Part shown: positions 44,531 through 56,961 of the stretch, piece by piece
Layout of the letters: each line of letters starts with the position of its first letter
Position numbering within the stretch: the first letter of the stretch is position 1
NCBI GenBank assembly: GCA_030765065.1
Contig: CM060990.1
Location: forward strand, 286,963,341 to 287,027,340
Source of the DNA: Deroplatys truncata
Taxonomy: Eukaryota; Arthropoda; Insecta; Mantodea; Mantidae
Direction of reading: 5' to 3'
DNA: 64,000 nt
The notes under the pieces: generated by a model
What the model was told of the DNA's origin: nothing
Seen by the model: only the letters and a program-made list of their open reading frames with translations
Database searches by the model: none
Position numbers and translations under genes: made by a program

Positions 44531-47500
44531 ATAAGCCGATAAGGCATTGCAGTTCATAGGCCTTCAGGAAACATTTTCACTTGCATGTCAAGTAAAATTA
44601 GTATTCTGTTTAATACCTTAAAGTTGCTTTAAAAATATAATACAACACGATTTTAAAATAAATATGCTAATTTATTTTGTGGCGCCAGTTGCCTTTATAT
44701 TAAAACACTTTATTTATAAAGTTTCAATATATCAAATATTTTAGAATATTTAAATTGTTTGCAATAAAATGTATCAATAGTATGTAAACGTTGGCTGTTC
44801 ACATATACATACCTTCATCTACATACAGCAAGAAAAAACATCATGCAATTCCGTCAAGTAGTTTTAAAATGAAACCCTTCCAAACATTTGAATCACCAAT
44901 ACGTTAAAATGAAAAGTTAACTTAAAAAGTGAATATAGTGATGTGTTTACAAAACATGTCAAACGCTAGGTACATCTACCTGCCCTGTTATTATCCAGGT
45001 ACGCCTTGCCACCGATTATTCAACCTGGGCCCTCCCCGTCCAAACCTACAGGCGAAATAGAGAACATAGGATGCCTAGCAGTAGGAGCCACCAGTAGCAT
45101 ACTTCCGTCTGTGAAGCTGAGGCTATCTCATTACTAAGTAAGGTTCAGCTCGTACTACTCTGTAATCGCAGTAGGTGTATTAGGAGACTAGAATGTGCAA
45201 AAATGGCCCGTGAGGATCAAATTATTCAGTGATATAAAGTTTGACTCAAATATATCTTACCATTTGAAAGTGAAATAATATGCTTACGTAATTATAAAAT
45301 TTCTGTATACTTCACCTGAGTGAAAAAGCGTGATTTTAGCAAGTTTTAAATAACATCTTTGTGTGATAATGATATCACATTAAAATGCAATATCGTTCAC
45401 AACTTAGTCATTTGCTACTGTTTTTAAACAATTCTTTCTCTTAAAACATGCTCCATTATAGCAGTTCATTAAAGTGCGTGTTTTATGAAAAATGCTGATC
45501 CTGACAATTTTAGAAGCATTTCAAAAGTTCTACAAGGTGACAATCTATTACAGTAGACGTGGATCTTGCAATAGTTCAATGTTTTATATTTGCTCCAAAT
45601 GCCTCTGTAGATAGTGAGTGAACATTATCTCAGATGAAAAGTGAATTATCTGGCATGAAATCCAATGCGACTCTAGAGAATTTAACAAAGTATTTGGTTG
45701 TTACTTGCAACTAATAAGCCGACTAGGCATTGTAATGCATAGGCCTAAAAGAAACATTCTTTTTATGTCAAGTACATTTAGCATTTTCTTATTTCTTTAA
45801 AGTTGCATTAAAATATAACAAACCAAGATGTTAACACAAATATGCCAATTTTTGTGGGCCATTTTCTTTTAAATTAAGCATTTTTATTTACAAAATATTT
45901 TAGCATATTTAAATTTCTTTTACAGCAAAATATGTGGATATTATATAAACATTGCTCGTTCACATTAACAAGCATGCAACTAGATACACTACGAAAGCTT
46001 TTTTGCAATTCTATCAGGTGGTTTTGAAATGAAAAGCTTCAGAACTATTTCATCACCAATAAGTTAATGAAAATGTAGCTTAAAAAGTGAGTAGACTTGT
46101 ATGTTTACAAAATGTAGAAAATAGAACTCACTGGGTGCCTCTACCTGCCCCGTCCTCATCCAGGGGCACCATACCACCGATTACATAACCTGGGTCCTCC
46201 CGTCCAAAACCAACGGCGAGCAACAGCAGCCAGCGGGCCTAAACACACCCCACCGGTAGCATACTTCCGGCCCTAGAGCAAAGGCTATCTGATAGCAGAG
46301 TGAGGTTGAGGTGGTCCCTAGCTTTAGCCGCAGGCGGCAGCTATATAGAGAGAGTACAGTGTCCAAAACTGGTCCGTGAGGATCATACTATTCTGTGATA
46401 TAAAGTTTGGTTCGCATATATTGTACTAATCCGAAAGTGAAAAGATATACTTAGGTAATTTTAAAAAGCTTGAATATGCTAGCTAATTAAAAAAGGGAGC
46501 GATTTTATAAAGTTTTAAATAATAACTTTATGAACATTATATCGCTGAAAACGCAATATCGTTCACCACTTAGTCCTTATTTACAGCCTTTAAAATTCTT
46601 TCCATTTTAGCATACTTCATTTAAATAGTTCATCACGCTGCCTGTTTTCGTAAAATCCTGATCCAGACAAGCTTAGAAACATTTCAAATATTCTAGAAGA
46701 TGACAATTCTATTATAGTATAAATAGATCCTACAACAGTTCAGTGCTTTAGATTTGCTCCAAACACCTCTGTAGATATTTAGAGGACATTATATCACATG
46801 AAAAATTAATTATCTGACAGGAGACTCAATATGGCTTCAGAAAACTTAAAAAACCACTTGGTTGTCATGTGCAACCAATAAGCCGACAAGGCACTGCAAT
46901 TCGTAGGCTTTCAAGAAACAGTTTCATTGTTACGTCAAGTACAATTAGCATTCTGTTTAAAACCTTAAAGTTGCTTTAAATATAGTATACACGATGTTAA
47001 TATAAATGTGCCAATTTCTTTTGAAGGGCCAGTTACATCTATATTAAAAGGTTTACCTTATAAAGATTCAAAATAAGAACGTTTTAGTATATTTAAATTT
47101 TTACAACACAATGTATCAATATTATACAAATGCTGGCGGTTCGCATTAAGAAGCATACCTCTAGCTACACTAGGAAACATATTCATGCATACCTCTAGCT
47201 CCACTAGGAAAAATATTCATGCATTCCTGTCAAATATCTTTGAAATAAAAAGCTTCAAAACTATTAAATCACCAATAAGTTAAAGTGAGAACTTACTTAA
47301 AACTGAGTAGAGTAGTATGTTTACAAAACAAGTCTCACACTGGGCGAGTCCAAACCCACAGGCGAGACAGATTACCCAGCGGGCCAAGCCGCACCCCACC
47401 AGTAGCATACTTCCAGCCGTAAAGTAGAGGCTATGTAATAGCAAACGGAGGTTCATCTCGTACCATCCGTTATCCGCAGGCGACTGCTATACCTTAGTGA

Positions 47501-47591
47501 ACGTGATTATCGCATGAAAATACAATGTCGTTCACAACTTAGTAATTTGTCATTCTTTGAAAAATTATTTCCATTATAGCATGCACCATTA

Positions 47592-47850
47592 TTGCAGTTC
47601 ATCAAACTGCGTGCTGTGAAAACTCCTGATTACGAGAAAATCAGAGAAAGTTCAAAACCTCTACAAGGTAACAATTTCATTACGCTAGAAATGGGCCCTA
47701 CAATAGTTCAACGTTTTAGATTTTCTCCAAATACCTCTGTGGATATTGAAAGGACATTAGCTCAGATGAAAATGTATTATGTGACAGGAGACTCAACACG
47801 ATTCCAGTAAATTTAAAAAATTATTTGGTTGTCATTTCCAACCAATAAGC
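47592..47850 (+). pseudogene. hAT transposase C-terminal fragment
   Basis: Open 47592-47810 (72 codons) with RFRFSPNTSVDIERTLAQMK, keeping the DIER core. A frameshift at KMYYVTGDST is shared in kind with the copy at 50242-50463 (KIYYLTGDST), suggesting these two monomers are close relatives. Confidence 0.65.
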
Positions 47851-50241
47851 CGATACGGCATTGCAATTCACTTCAACTAAGATTTTCATCTTTGTTAGTG
47901 TTTTGGTGCTTTGCAAGTGGACAACACTAGCACAATTAGTGTTTTGTTTAAAACTTTAAAGTTGCTTTAAAACTACAATATGACACAAAGTTAACATAAA
48001 TATGACAAATTCTTTTGTGGGGTCAACTGCACTTAAATTGCGAATTTCTATTTATAAAAATGCAAAATATAAAATATTTTAGCATATTCAAATTTTTACA
48101 GTCAAATGTATTAATATTATGTAAATGCTGGCGGTTCACATTAACAAGCATGCACATAGCTACACTAGGTAAAAACTTCATGCAATTCTTTTAAGCAGTT
48201 TTGAAATGAAAATCTTCAAAACTATTGACTCACCAATAAGTTAAAATGAAAATTTAGCTTAAAAGGTGAGTGGAGTAATATTATTACAAAATTTATAAAC
48301 CAGGTGACACACTGGGTGACTCTACCAGTCCCATCATCATCCAGGCACACCGTACCACCGATCATTCAACCTGGGCCCTCCCTATCTAATCCACAGGCGA
48401 GATAGGGCACCCAGCGAGCCAAGCCATACTCCAGCAGTAGTATACATTTGGCCGTGAAGTAGAGGCTATCTGATAGTAGAGTGAGGTTCAGCTCGTATCA
48501 CCTAGTAGCCGCAGACGGCAGCTATATCTTTGTGAACATGACATCGTATGAAAATGCGATATAGTTCACAACTTAGTCATTTGTTATGGTTTCTCAAAGC
48601 CCCTTCCATTCTTCATTATAGCAGTTCATCAAACTGCGCGTTTTCAAAAATCCCCCATCCTGACAAATCTAGAAAGTTTTCATAAACCCTACAATGTGAA
48701 AATTCTATTGTAGTAGAAATGGACCATACAACATCGAAGTTTTAGATTTGCTCCAAATCACTCCTTAGATACTGAGAGGACACTATTTCAATTGAAAAAT
48801 GTGATATCTGACAGGAGTTACAACATGACCACAGAAAATTTAATAAAAAGCATTTGGTGGTCATTTGCAACCAATAAGCTAATAAGGAATTGTAACGCAT
48901 AGGACTTCAAGAAACATTTTAAATTTTTGTCAAGCACAAAGACTATTTCTTTAATTATTTATAGTTGATTTAAAAATATAATACAACGCGATGTTAACAT
49001 AAATCTGCCAATCTCAATGTGAGCAAGTTGCCTCTAAACTAAACATCTCTGTTTCAAGATCAGGATGTAACCTATTTTGGTATATTTAATTTTTTACAAT
49101 AAAATATATCAATAGTATGTAAGGTTGGCCCTTCACATTAACATGTAGGAAAGAATTCAGGCAAATCTGTCAATTAGATTTGAATTGAAAATATTCAACA
49201 CTATTGAATCACCAATGATTTCAAATGAAAACGTAGATTAAAAGGAGAGTATAGTAATATGTTTACAACATTTACAAAACATGCCTCACACTGGGTGCTT
49301 CTACTTGCCCGTCATCATCCAGGCACGCCGTACCACGGATTGTTTAACCCGGGCCGTAAGGTAACATTTTTACTTTCCTGTCAAGTAAAATTGGCATTCT
49401 ATTTATAACTTTAAAGTTGCGTTAAAAATATAATACAACATGATATTAACATAATATGTCAATTTCTTTTGTGGGACCAGTTGGCTTTATATTAAAAAGC
49501 TTTATTTATAAGGGTTCAATATATAAAAGCTTTAGAATGTATTCAAATGTTTTACAATAAAATATATCAATAATAATTAAATGTTGCCTATTCACATAAA
49601 CAAGCATTCATCTATATACACCAAGCAAAGATTTATACAATTCTGGAAAGTGGTTTTGAAATGAAGCGCTTCAAAACTATTGAATCACCAATAGGTTAAA
49701 ATGAAAATTTAGGTTAAAAAGTGAGTAAGCGATATGTTTACAAAATGTACAAACCATGTCTCACAGTAGTACCTATATCTGCCCTGTACTCTTCCAGGAC
49801 CATACCATTGATTATTTAACCTGAGACCTCCCCGTCCAAACCCACAGGCGAGATAGCGCACACAGGATGCCTAGACACACCCACCAGTAGCATAGCTCCG
49901 GTTATGAAGCACAGGCTATCTGATAGCAGAGTGGAGTTCAGCTCGTACCAGCCTGTAGCCGCAGGCAGCAGGTATATTTACAGAGTAGGATGTCCAAAAA
50001 TGGTCCATGAGAATCAAATTATTCAGTGAGAAAGTTTGGCTCAAAAATACACCACTACTCCGAAAGTAAAGAAAATATGCTTCAGTAACTATGAAAAACC
50101 TAAGTATGTTACCTAAGTGTAAATAATGCGATTTTAACAAGTTTCAAATAACGTCTTTGTAGACATAACATAGCATTAAAATGCAATATTGTTCACAAAT
50201 TAGTCATCTGTTACTGTTTTAAAAATTCTTTCACTTATAAC

Positions 50242-50510
50242 ATGCTTTGTCATAGCAGTTCCTCAAAATTCGTGTTTTCTAAAAACCTTAATCCTGAAAA
50301 ACACAAAAACATTTCAAAAATTCTACAGGATGATAATTCTATTACAGTAAAAATGTACCCTACTATAGTTGAATGTTTAAGATTTTCTCCAAATACCTCC
50401 GTAGATATTGACACGACATTATCTCAGATAAAAATATATTATCTGACAGGAGACTCAACATGACTCCAGAAAATTAAAAAAGTATTTGTTTGTCAAGTGC
50501 AACCAATAAG
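50242..50510 (+). pseudogene. hAT transposase C-terminal fragment
   Basis: Open 50242-50463 (73 codons): NLNPEKHKNISKILQDDNS, CLRFSPNTSVDIDTTLSQIK, then the out-of-frame YYLTGDST end. Confidence 0.65.
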
Positions 50511-50610
50511 ACGATAAGGCATTGTAATCCATGGACCCTCAAGAAATATTTTCATTTCTATTTCAAGTAAAATTAGCATTTGTTTTAGAGCAATAGGTTG
50601 CTTTAAATAT

Positions 50611-51107
50611 TGTCGTGACCTCTAAACACACTAGCTCAATGGGGGGTAGAGCAACTCGCAACTCGGGTACCGAAGAATCTGAAAGTTAATAATTTACATT
50701 ATGCGAGGTCACGACGAGGGACGCAGCTAAGAGAAATGTGAAAAATATTAGGAAATACCTAGTAAAAGGATTACTACATGGTGCAGATGAGAGAAGGGAT
50801 CTATCTACTATGATAAATTACACTGAATAGAAGTGGATGGCAAGGGGGTTTATTAATAAAAGGGGATACAGTACCTCTTTGTTTACATGTCTGTCGGTGG
50901 GAATGCTATGCTGGGACGCATGGGTAGCGCGCACACAACACAACCTGCCTCTTCCAGTAACTAGCCACGACTGTCGTATACTGACTGACTCAACCCACGC
51001 TAACTCGACGTGATGACGTTATCTAAAACTCGTTTATCCCCACCACTCTTACGCAATACCCGATCTGGGCAGCCAAGTCACGTACGCAACAATACTTGTA
51101 CGTCACA
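50611..51107. mobile_element. Probable solo LTR, 497 bp
   Basis: Starts TGTCGTGACC and ends ACGTCACA (TG...CA). Flanked by atat on both sides (50607-50610 and 51108-51111), a 4-bp target duplication within the range of LTR retrotransposons. The array reads through without it (ctttaaatat / ataatacag). Composition differs from the array (GC-richer, with cgcgcacaca and gcgaggtcacgacg). It has no coding sequence. Orientation is unclear; a ttattaataaaagg stretch near 50850 could be a polyadenylation region. Confidence 0.65.
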
Positions 51108-51137
51108 ATATATAATACAGCACTAAATCAACATAAA

Positions 51138-51765
51138 TATGCCGACTGTGCGATTGTGTGAACAGCCCAATCTAGTAAACAAATCAGCATTATGCAAAGT
51201 GTTTCTATACTGCCTTTTTTTTGCCCATTTATCTATTGATAATGCCTTTTTGCATGACTGTTATGATTTATTATGCCCAAACCTCCAATCTATGGTGATG
51301 AGCTTCAAGAGTATTTGTTTTTCATATCAATGAAATACGGGCTTTATCGAACATTATTACCGAAAATATTATGACTATGCTGACGAAATTACTCGTTTAA
51401 TAACGATTTTGACAATCCATTCTTTAAAGTAAATAGAGCTGGATGAATGACAAAGGAGATTGAATCGAATGCTTAAAGGGTGGTTAACCGTTGGAGTAAT
51501 CGCTTTTCCGTTATTTGATTCTAAAATTTGTAGCCTCTGAATTTTTCAAGCAATCCTCATGAAAATTATATAACGTAATTCGGAGCAGTCCATAAATCAC
51601 ACAAAGAGATAATTACAGTTTAAATTACTGATTTTGGTATTATTAATATATTAATTACTTAATACATATTTGTGATTTTAATTACCTTTCTCACTACATG
51701 CTGTCATGTTTGGGATTTCATACCTGCACAACCTATTAAAAACACCCTCATAATTAATTTGAACC
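51138..51765 (+). repeat. Extra module of the 1.7-kb monomer, copy 1
   Basis: Begins gactgtgcgattgtgtgaac and shares agcccaatctagtaaa, tatgatttattatgcccaaacctcc and gctgacgaaattac.. with copies at 52818 and 54556. The short coding-like frame seen in copy 2 is broken here by small indels. Confidence 0.8.
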
Positions 51766-52474
51766 ACCAATCACTTTTGTGGGATTACTTACTTTTAATT
51801 AAAAATTATGTAAACGCGGGCGTTTCACATTAACAAGTATTAATTTCGATACCCAAGAAAAAATCCCATGCAATTCTGTCAGGTGGTTTTGAAATGAAAT
51901 GCTTCAAAACTATTGAATCGCCAATAAGTTAAAACGAAAGTTTTGCTCAAAAAGTGAGTACAGTGATATCTTTAGAAACTTTACAACACAGGTCACACGC
52001 TGGGTTCCTCTACCTGCCTTGTCAATATCCAGGTAAGCGGCCCTCCCCGTCCAAAACTATATGCGAGATAGAGCACCCAGCGGCCCTAGTCACGCTCCAC
52101 CAGTAGCATACTTCGGGCCGTGAAATAGAAGCTATCTGATAGGGGAGTGAGTTTGAGCTCGTACCAACCCCTATATACCTAAGAGAGTAGAATGTCCAAA
52201 AATGGCCCGTGAGAATCAAATTATTCTGTGACACAAAATTTGGTGCAAATATATCGTACTACTCCGAAAGTGAAAAGATACTTTTAGATAATTAGAAAAA
52301 GCTTGAATATGTTAGCTGAGTGTAAACGAAAGTGATTTTAAAAAGTTTTAAATGATATGTTTGTGAACATGATATCAGATAAAAATGTAATATCGTTCAC
52401 AGCATAGTCATTCGTTATTGTTAAACAATTCCTTTCATTATAGCGTGCTCAATTATAGGAGTTCATGAAACTAC

Positions 52475-52695
52475 GTGTTTTCGAAAAATCCTGATCCAGA
52501 CACACTTAGAAACATTTCAAAAATTCTACAGGTTGACAACTCTAATACAGTAGAAATGGATCTTGCAATATTTCAATGTTTTAGATTTGCCCAAAATACC
52601 TCATTGTCTAAGATAACAAATGTATTATCTGACAGGAGACTCAAAATTACTCCAGAAAATTTATAAAAGCGTTTGGTTGTCATGTGCAACCAATA
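52475..52695 (+). pseudogene. hAT transposase C-terminal fragment
   Basis: Open 52475-52666 (63 codons) with a ~24-bp deletion after CFRFAQNTS that removes the DIER core, then KITNVLSDRRLKITPENL. Confidence 0.65.
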
Positions 52696-52817
52696 AGGCA
52701 CTGTACTCCGCAGGCCTTGAAGAAACATTTTCATTTTTATGGAAAGTACAATTAGCACTTTACTTGAAACCCTAATTTTGCTTTAAATATACAACACAAC
52801 ACGAAATTAACATAAAT

Positions 52818-53440
52818 ATGCTGATAGTGTGATTGTCTTATAGCCCAATCTAGTAAGTAAATCGGCATTATGTAAGGCCGTTCTATACTGCATTTTTTTG
52901 CCTATTTTCTGTATCGATAATGTATTTTGCTTGACTATTTTAATAAATTATTATGTCTAAACCTCCGGTATCGGGTGATGAGCTTCAAGATGATCTCTTA
53001 TACACATCCATGAAATATGGGCTTTACGAATGGAACATTATTACCGAAAAATATTGTGAGTATGCTGACGAAGTTACGCGTTTAGTAACACATTTTGACA
53101 ATCCATACTTTTAGGCAAATACAGCTGAAAATATGAAAAGCAGACTGAATCAAATGCTAAGGGGCAATTATCCGCTGGAGTAATCGCTTTCCTGTTATTT
53201 GATTATAAAATTAGTAGACTCTAAATTGTTGATGCAATCTTAATGAAAATTATGTGATATAATAGGGAGCAGTGTATAAATCTAAAAAATAGAGTTTAAA
53301 TGACACAAATTTTGGTAACACCAACTATATTACTACTTACACATATTTGTGATTTTAATTACCCTTCTCACTTCATGCTGTTATGTTTAGGATGTCACAC
53401 CTGTACAAGCTGTTATAAAAACCCTCATATTTAATTTGAA
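52818..53440 (+). repeat. Extra module of the 1.7-kb monomer, copy 2
   Basis: Holds a 53-codon open frame (52953 to the stop at 53112-53114) beginning MSKPPVSGDELQDDLLYTSM, then KYGLYEWNIITEKYCEYADE and VTRLVTHFDNPYF. The other copies encode the same words with indels. I recognise no family. It could be another exon of the ancestral hAT-related element or an unrelated gene fragment captured before amplification. Confidence 0.7.
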
Positions 53441-54206
53441 ACACCGATATCTTTGTGTGGTCAGTTGCCCTTAAGTTAAAGATTACGTAAACGTTGGTAG
53501 TTCACATTAACAGGAATTCATCTAGATACACATAGAAAAAATTCATGCAATTCTGTCAAGTAGTTTTGAGATGAAACGCTTTTAAACTATTGATTCACCA
53601 ATACGCTAAAATGAAATTTTAGCTTAAAAAGTGAGTATAGTGATATGTTTACAAATTTACAAAACAGTCTCACGCTAGGTGCCTCTACCGTCCATGTTAT
53701 CATCCGGACACGTCGTACCGCCAATTACTTAGTAGCCTGGGCCCTTCCCATTCAAAACCATAGGCGAGATACAGCACCCAGCGTGTCTAGCCATAGCCTA
53801 CCAGTAACATACCGCGGACCGTAAAGTAGAGGCTATATGATGGCACAGTAAGCTTCAGCTCGTACCACCCAGAAATTGCAGGCGTCAGCTATTTACCCAA
53901 GAGAGTAGAATGTCCAAAAATGGGCAGTGAGAATCAAGTTATCCTGTGATATAAAATTTGATGCAAAGGTGTCGTGCTACTACGGAAGTCAGAAGATATT
54001 TAAGTAATTATATAAAGCTTGAATATGTTAGCTGAGTGAAAAAGAAGGCGATTTTATCAAGCTTTAAATAACTTATTTATGAGCATTATATCACATGAAA
54101 ATGCAGTATCGTTCAAAGCTTTGTCATTTGTTATTGTTTTTGAAAAATACCTTCCATTATAACATGCTCGGCTATAGCAGTTCATCAAACTGCATGTTTT
54201 CGAAAA

Positions 54207-54425
54207 ATGCTGTTCCAGACACACGCATCAAAAGATCTAAATGGTAAATCTTCTATTACAGTAGAAATGGACCCTGCAATAGTTCAATGTTTTGGAATCG
54301 TTCCAAATGCCTCTGTAAATAATGATAGGAAATTTTCTCAGAGAAAAGATATAATACCTGACAGAAGACCGAACATTACTCCAGAAAATTTGAAAAACCA
54401 TTTGGATGTCATGTGCAGCCAATAA
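54207..54425 (+). pseudogene. hAT transposase C-terminal fragment
   Basis: 72 codons, ending FQRKDIIPDRRPNITPENLKNHL then DVMCSQ-type residues and a stop, but with SVNNDRKFSQ in place of SVDIERTLSQ. Confidence 0.65.
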
Positions 54426-54555
54426 GCCGATAAGGCACTGTAATCCATAGGGCTTCAAGATACGTTTAAGTTTTTACGTCAGGTGAAATTGACACTTTGT
54501 TTAAAGCTTTAAAGTTGCTTTAAAAATATAATATAATACGAAGTTAACATAATAA

Positions 54556-55185
54556 TGATCACTGGGTGATGGGCTGAAGAGCCCAATCTAGTAAATAAAT
54601 AGGCAAGAAGTAAAAACAGTTTCTATACGCTTTTTTGCCAGTTTTATTTATCTATAATGCCGTTTTGCATGACTACTTTAATGATTTGTTATGCCTAAAC
54701 CTCCGATCTCTGTTAATGAGGTCAAGAATGTTCCTTATAAACATCCATGAATTATGGGCGTTATGAAATGAACATTATTACCGAAAATTTTATGAATATA
54801 CTGACGAAATTGTGCGTTTAATAACACATTTTGAAAATCCACACTTTTAAGTAAATAGAGTTGAATGTATGACAAAGCAGAGTAGATCCAATGCTTAAGA
54901 CATCGTTAGCCGCTGGAGTAGTCGCTTTTCCGTTATTTGATTCTAAAATTTGTAGCCTCGAATTGTTCAGCAATCTTGATGAAAATTAACTGACATAATA
55001 GGGTGCTATCTATAAACCTGAAAAAATAATTAGAGTTTAAATTACATATTTTTGGTAACGTCAACTATATTACTTACTTATACATATTTGTGATTTGAAT
55101 TACCTTTGTCACTTCATGCTGTGATGTTTGGGATGTCATACCTGCACAACCAATCAAAAACACCCCCATAATTGTTTTAAATTAC
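54556..55185 (+). repeat. Extra module of the 1.7-kb monomer, copy 3
   Basis: Starts near atgatcactgggtgatgggc with agcccaatctagtaaata. The coding-like stretch (cctaaacctccgatctctg...) has frame-breaking indels. Confidence 0.8.
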
Positions 55186-55631
55186 TAATTTCTTTTGTAC
55201 GACCAGTTGCCTTTAAATTATGTAAACGTTGGTGATTTATATCAACAGCCATTCATTTAGATACACTAAGAAAAAACTTTATTCAATTCTGTCAAGTAAT
55301 TTTGAGTCGAAATCTTTTAAAACTATTGAATCACCAATAAGCTAAAATGAAAATTTAGCTTAAACAGTGAGTATAGTCATATGTTTATAAAATTTTCAAA
55401 ACATGTCTCACACTAGGTACCTCTAGCTCCACTGTCATCATCCAGGCACGCCGTACCACCAAATTTATACTGGGTGATCCCTGTCGAAACCCACAGGTGC
55501 ACAGGCGAGATAGAGCATCCAGTGGACCTAGTCAAACCCTAACATTAGCATGCTACCGGCCGTGAAATAGAAGCTGTCTGATAGAGTGAGGTTCAGTTCG
55601 TAACACCCGATAGCCGCCGACTGCAACTATA

Positions 55632-55920
55632 CAGAGTGACTCACCTAAAACTTGCACCGCAAACATTTCGGAAATGGAAAGTGTTATTGATGTGCAGTTT
55701 ACACAGCATTGATTGGTAGTCAGGGGCTCGTACATTTAGCCTATAAACAGATTTTAATAATACTCAGAAAGTGTAGTTTTTGAGAAAACATACAATTTTT
55801 CAATGGAACAATGCCTAGTCACATCAACAGAATAAGGGTAGGGTAAATTAGAATGTCAGTGTCGTTTGTTGCAAGATTCTAGAGCAAGTGATTTACGAGA
55901 AATCTTATTTTGTAACATTT
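55632..55920. repeat. Left long inverted end of mariner element
   Basis: cagagtgactcacctaaaac onward, matching the complement of 62200-62487 until about aagattctagagcaagtg. Unusually long for mariner ends, which are usually about 30 bp. Confidence 0.85.
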
Positions 55921-56034
55921 ACGCAACGACACTTGTACAACCTGTGGTAGCACAAACTAAGAAAAACAAAATGGAATTAAAATACTTCTGTGAATTCTTA
56001 CAAGTAAAGAGAACATAGCCCTTCAAAGGTTGTG

Positions 56035-56320
56035 TTCAAAATGGCCACCTGCAGTTTCAATACACGCTTCCAGTCTGCTATGGAAAGACTGCTGCACACG
56101 CTCTAGCATTTCAGCGGAAATTTCAGAGCAGGCAGCAGTTATACGTTGTTTCATATCGTCTGGTGTAGTTGGTACATCCTTGTAGACAGTGTCTTTCAGC
56201 CTTCTCCACAGAAAAATGTCTAAAGGGGTCAGATCTGTCGAACGGGCAGGCCAAGGTATAGGTCCCCTTCGTCTGATTTAACGATGTGGAAACAATTCGT
56301 TGAGACAATCTGTAGTACTT
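56035..56320 (-). pseudogene. mariner transposase, C-terminal part
   Basis: Minus-strand reading with RRGPIPWPARSTDLTPLDIFLW (third catalytic Asp in PLD), then RRLKDTVYKDVPTTPDDMKQ, AEMLERVQQSFHSRLEACIE, and an end AGGHFEHNL plus stop. It is separated from its N-terminal part (61345-62049) by the LINE at 56331. Confidence 0.8.
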
Positions 56321-56961
56321 CGTGCATTATACCCCCTGGGGCTCACCTTATGTGAGTGCGGGTTTGGCGTACCCGGGGGTTCCCGAGCCTTTCATCGCCA
56401 TCATCACCTTCCACCCTCGTCCGGTCGAGGTGGGTTCGTCCTTGTGAACGGGGGACTCAAGGTAGGCTCTCGTGCGTTCTGTGCATTTCATTACATGACG
56501 CCCCTCGCCATCGTTTTTTACGTCTCTTCTCTTTACGCACAACTCGCCCCACGTCCATTCATTTACACATCACTTTTCCCTCTTCACCGGCCCACCTTGC
56601 GTGCGAAAAGCCCACATAATTTTAGTTTCTTTACCCTTTTATTTTAATCTTCCGTGGACACAGCCTAAAGGATACCCCGCACTGGGTGCGCAGCTGGGTG
56701 GGTAATGGCGTCATTCCCACCACCCGGGGTCGTCATGTATGGTATGTGTTCTTATCCACTGTTCAACTGCAGTCCCGCGGGAGGGGCCATTGCATGAGCT
56801 GCTGACTTCTGACGGCGATTGGGTCCCTCTGTCTATGTTCTGGGAGGTGTGACCCTGGGGTGAGTTTGGTATAGATAGGCCACTCACCCAAGCCGGGGTA
56901 ACCCCGGGAAGTCAGAGCCCGAGGTCGGAGACGGTTGCAATGGTGGAGGAATTATTTCGCT

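Larger units (their letters stand above)
43386..50610 (+). repeat. hAT-derived tandem array, segment 4
   Basis: Resumes at gatgtacttaggtatttata, in phase with 24025. GC modules lie near 45095, 46257, 47402, 48437 and 49888. hAT fragments lie near 43610-43845, 44300-44530, 45485-45716, 46648-46881, 47620-47850, 48645-48878 and 50270-50510. Two fragments (43.6 and 44.3 kb) are separated by only ~690 bp with no GC module between, and monomers near 47.4 and 48.5 kb lack the agagagtagaatg stretch, so the array is structurally uneven. It ends at the LTR insertion. Confidence 0.9.
51108..55631 (+). repeat. hAT-derived tandem array, segment 5 (1.7-kb variant)
   Basis: Three consecutive monomers of about 1.70-1.74 kb (GC modules near 52104, 53805 and 55547; 49888 to 52104 is 1715 bp after subtracting the LTR and its duplication). 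They contain an extra ~630-bp module placed after aacataaatatgcc and lack about 75 bp of the usual tail. hAT fragments lie at 52480-52695 and 54200-54425. The segment ends at gcaactata, where the mariner element starts. Confidence 0.88.

Noticed and set aside
56300..56647. Plus-strand 115-codon frame at the LINE 5' end
   Set aside because: Starts outside the element and runs through its GC-rich 5' UTR; no similarity to ORF1 proteins.
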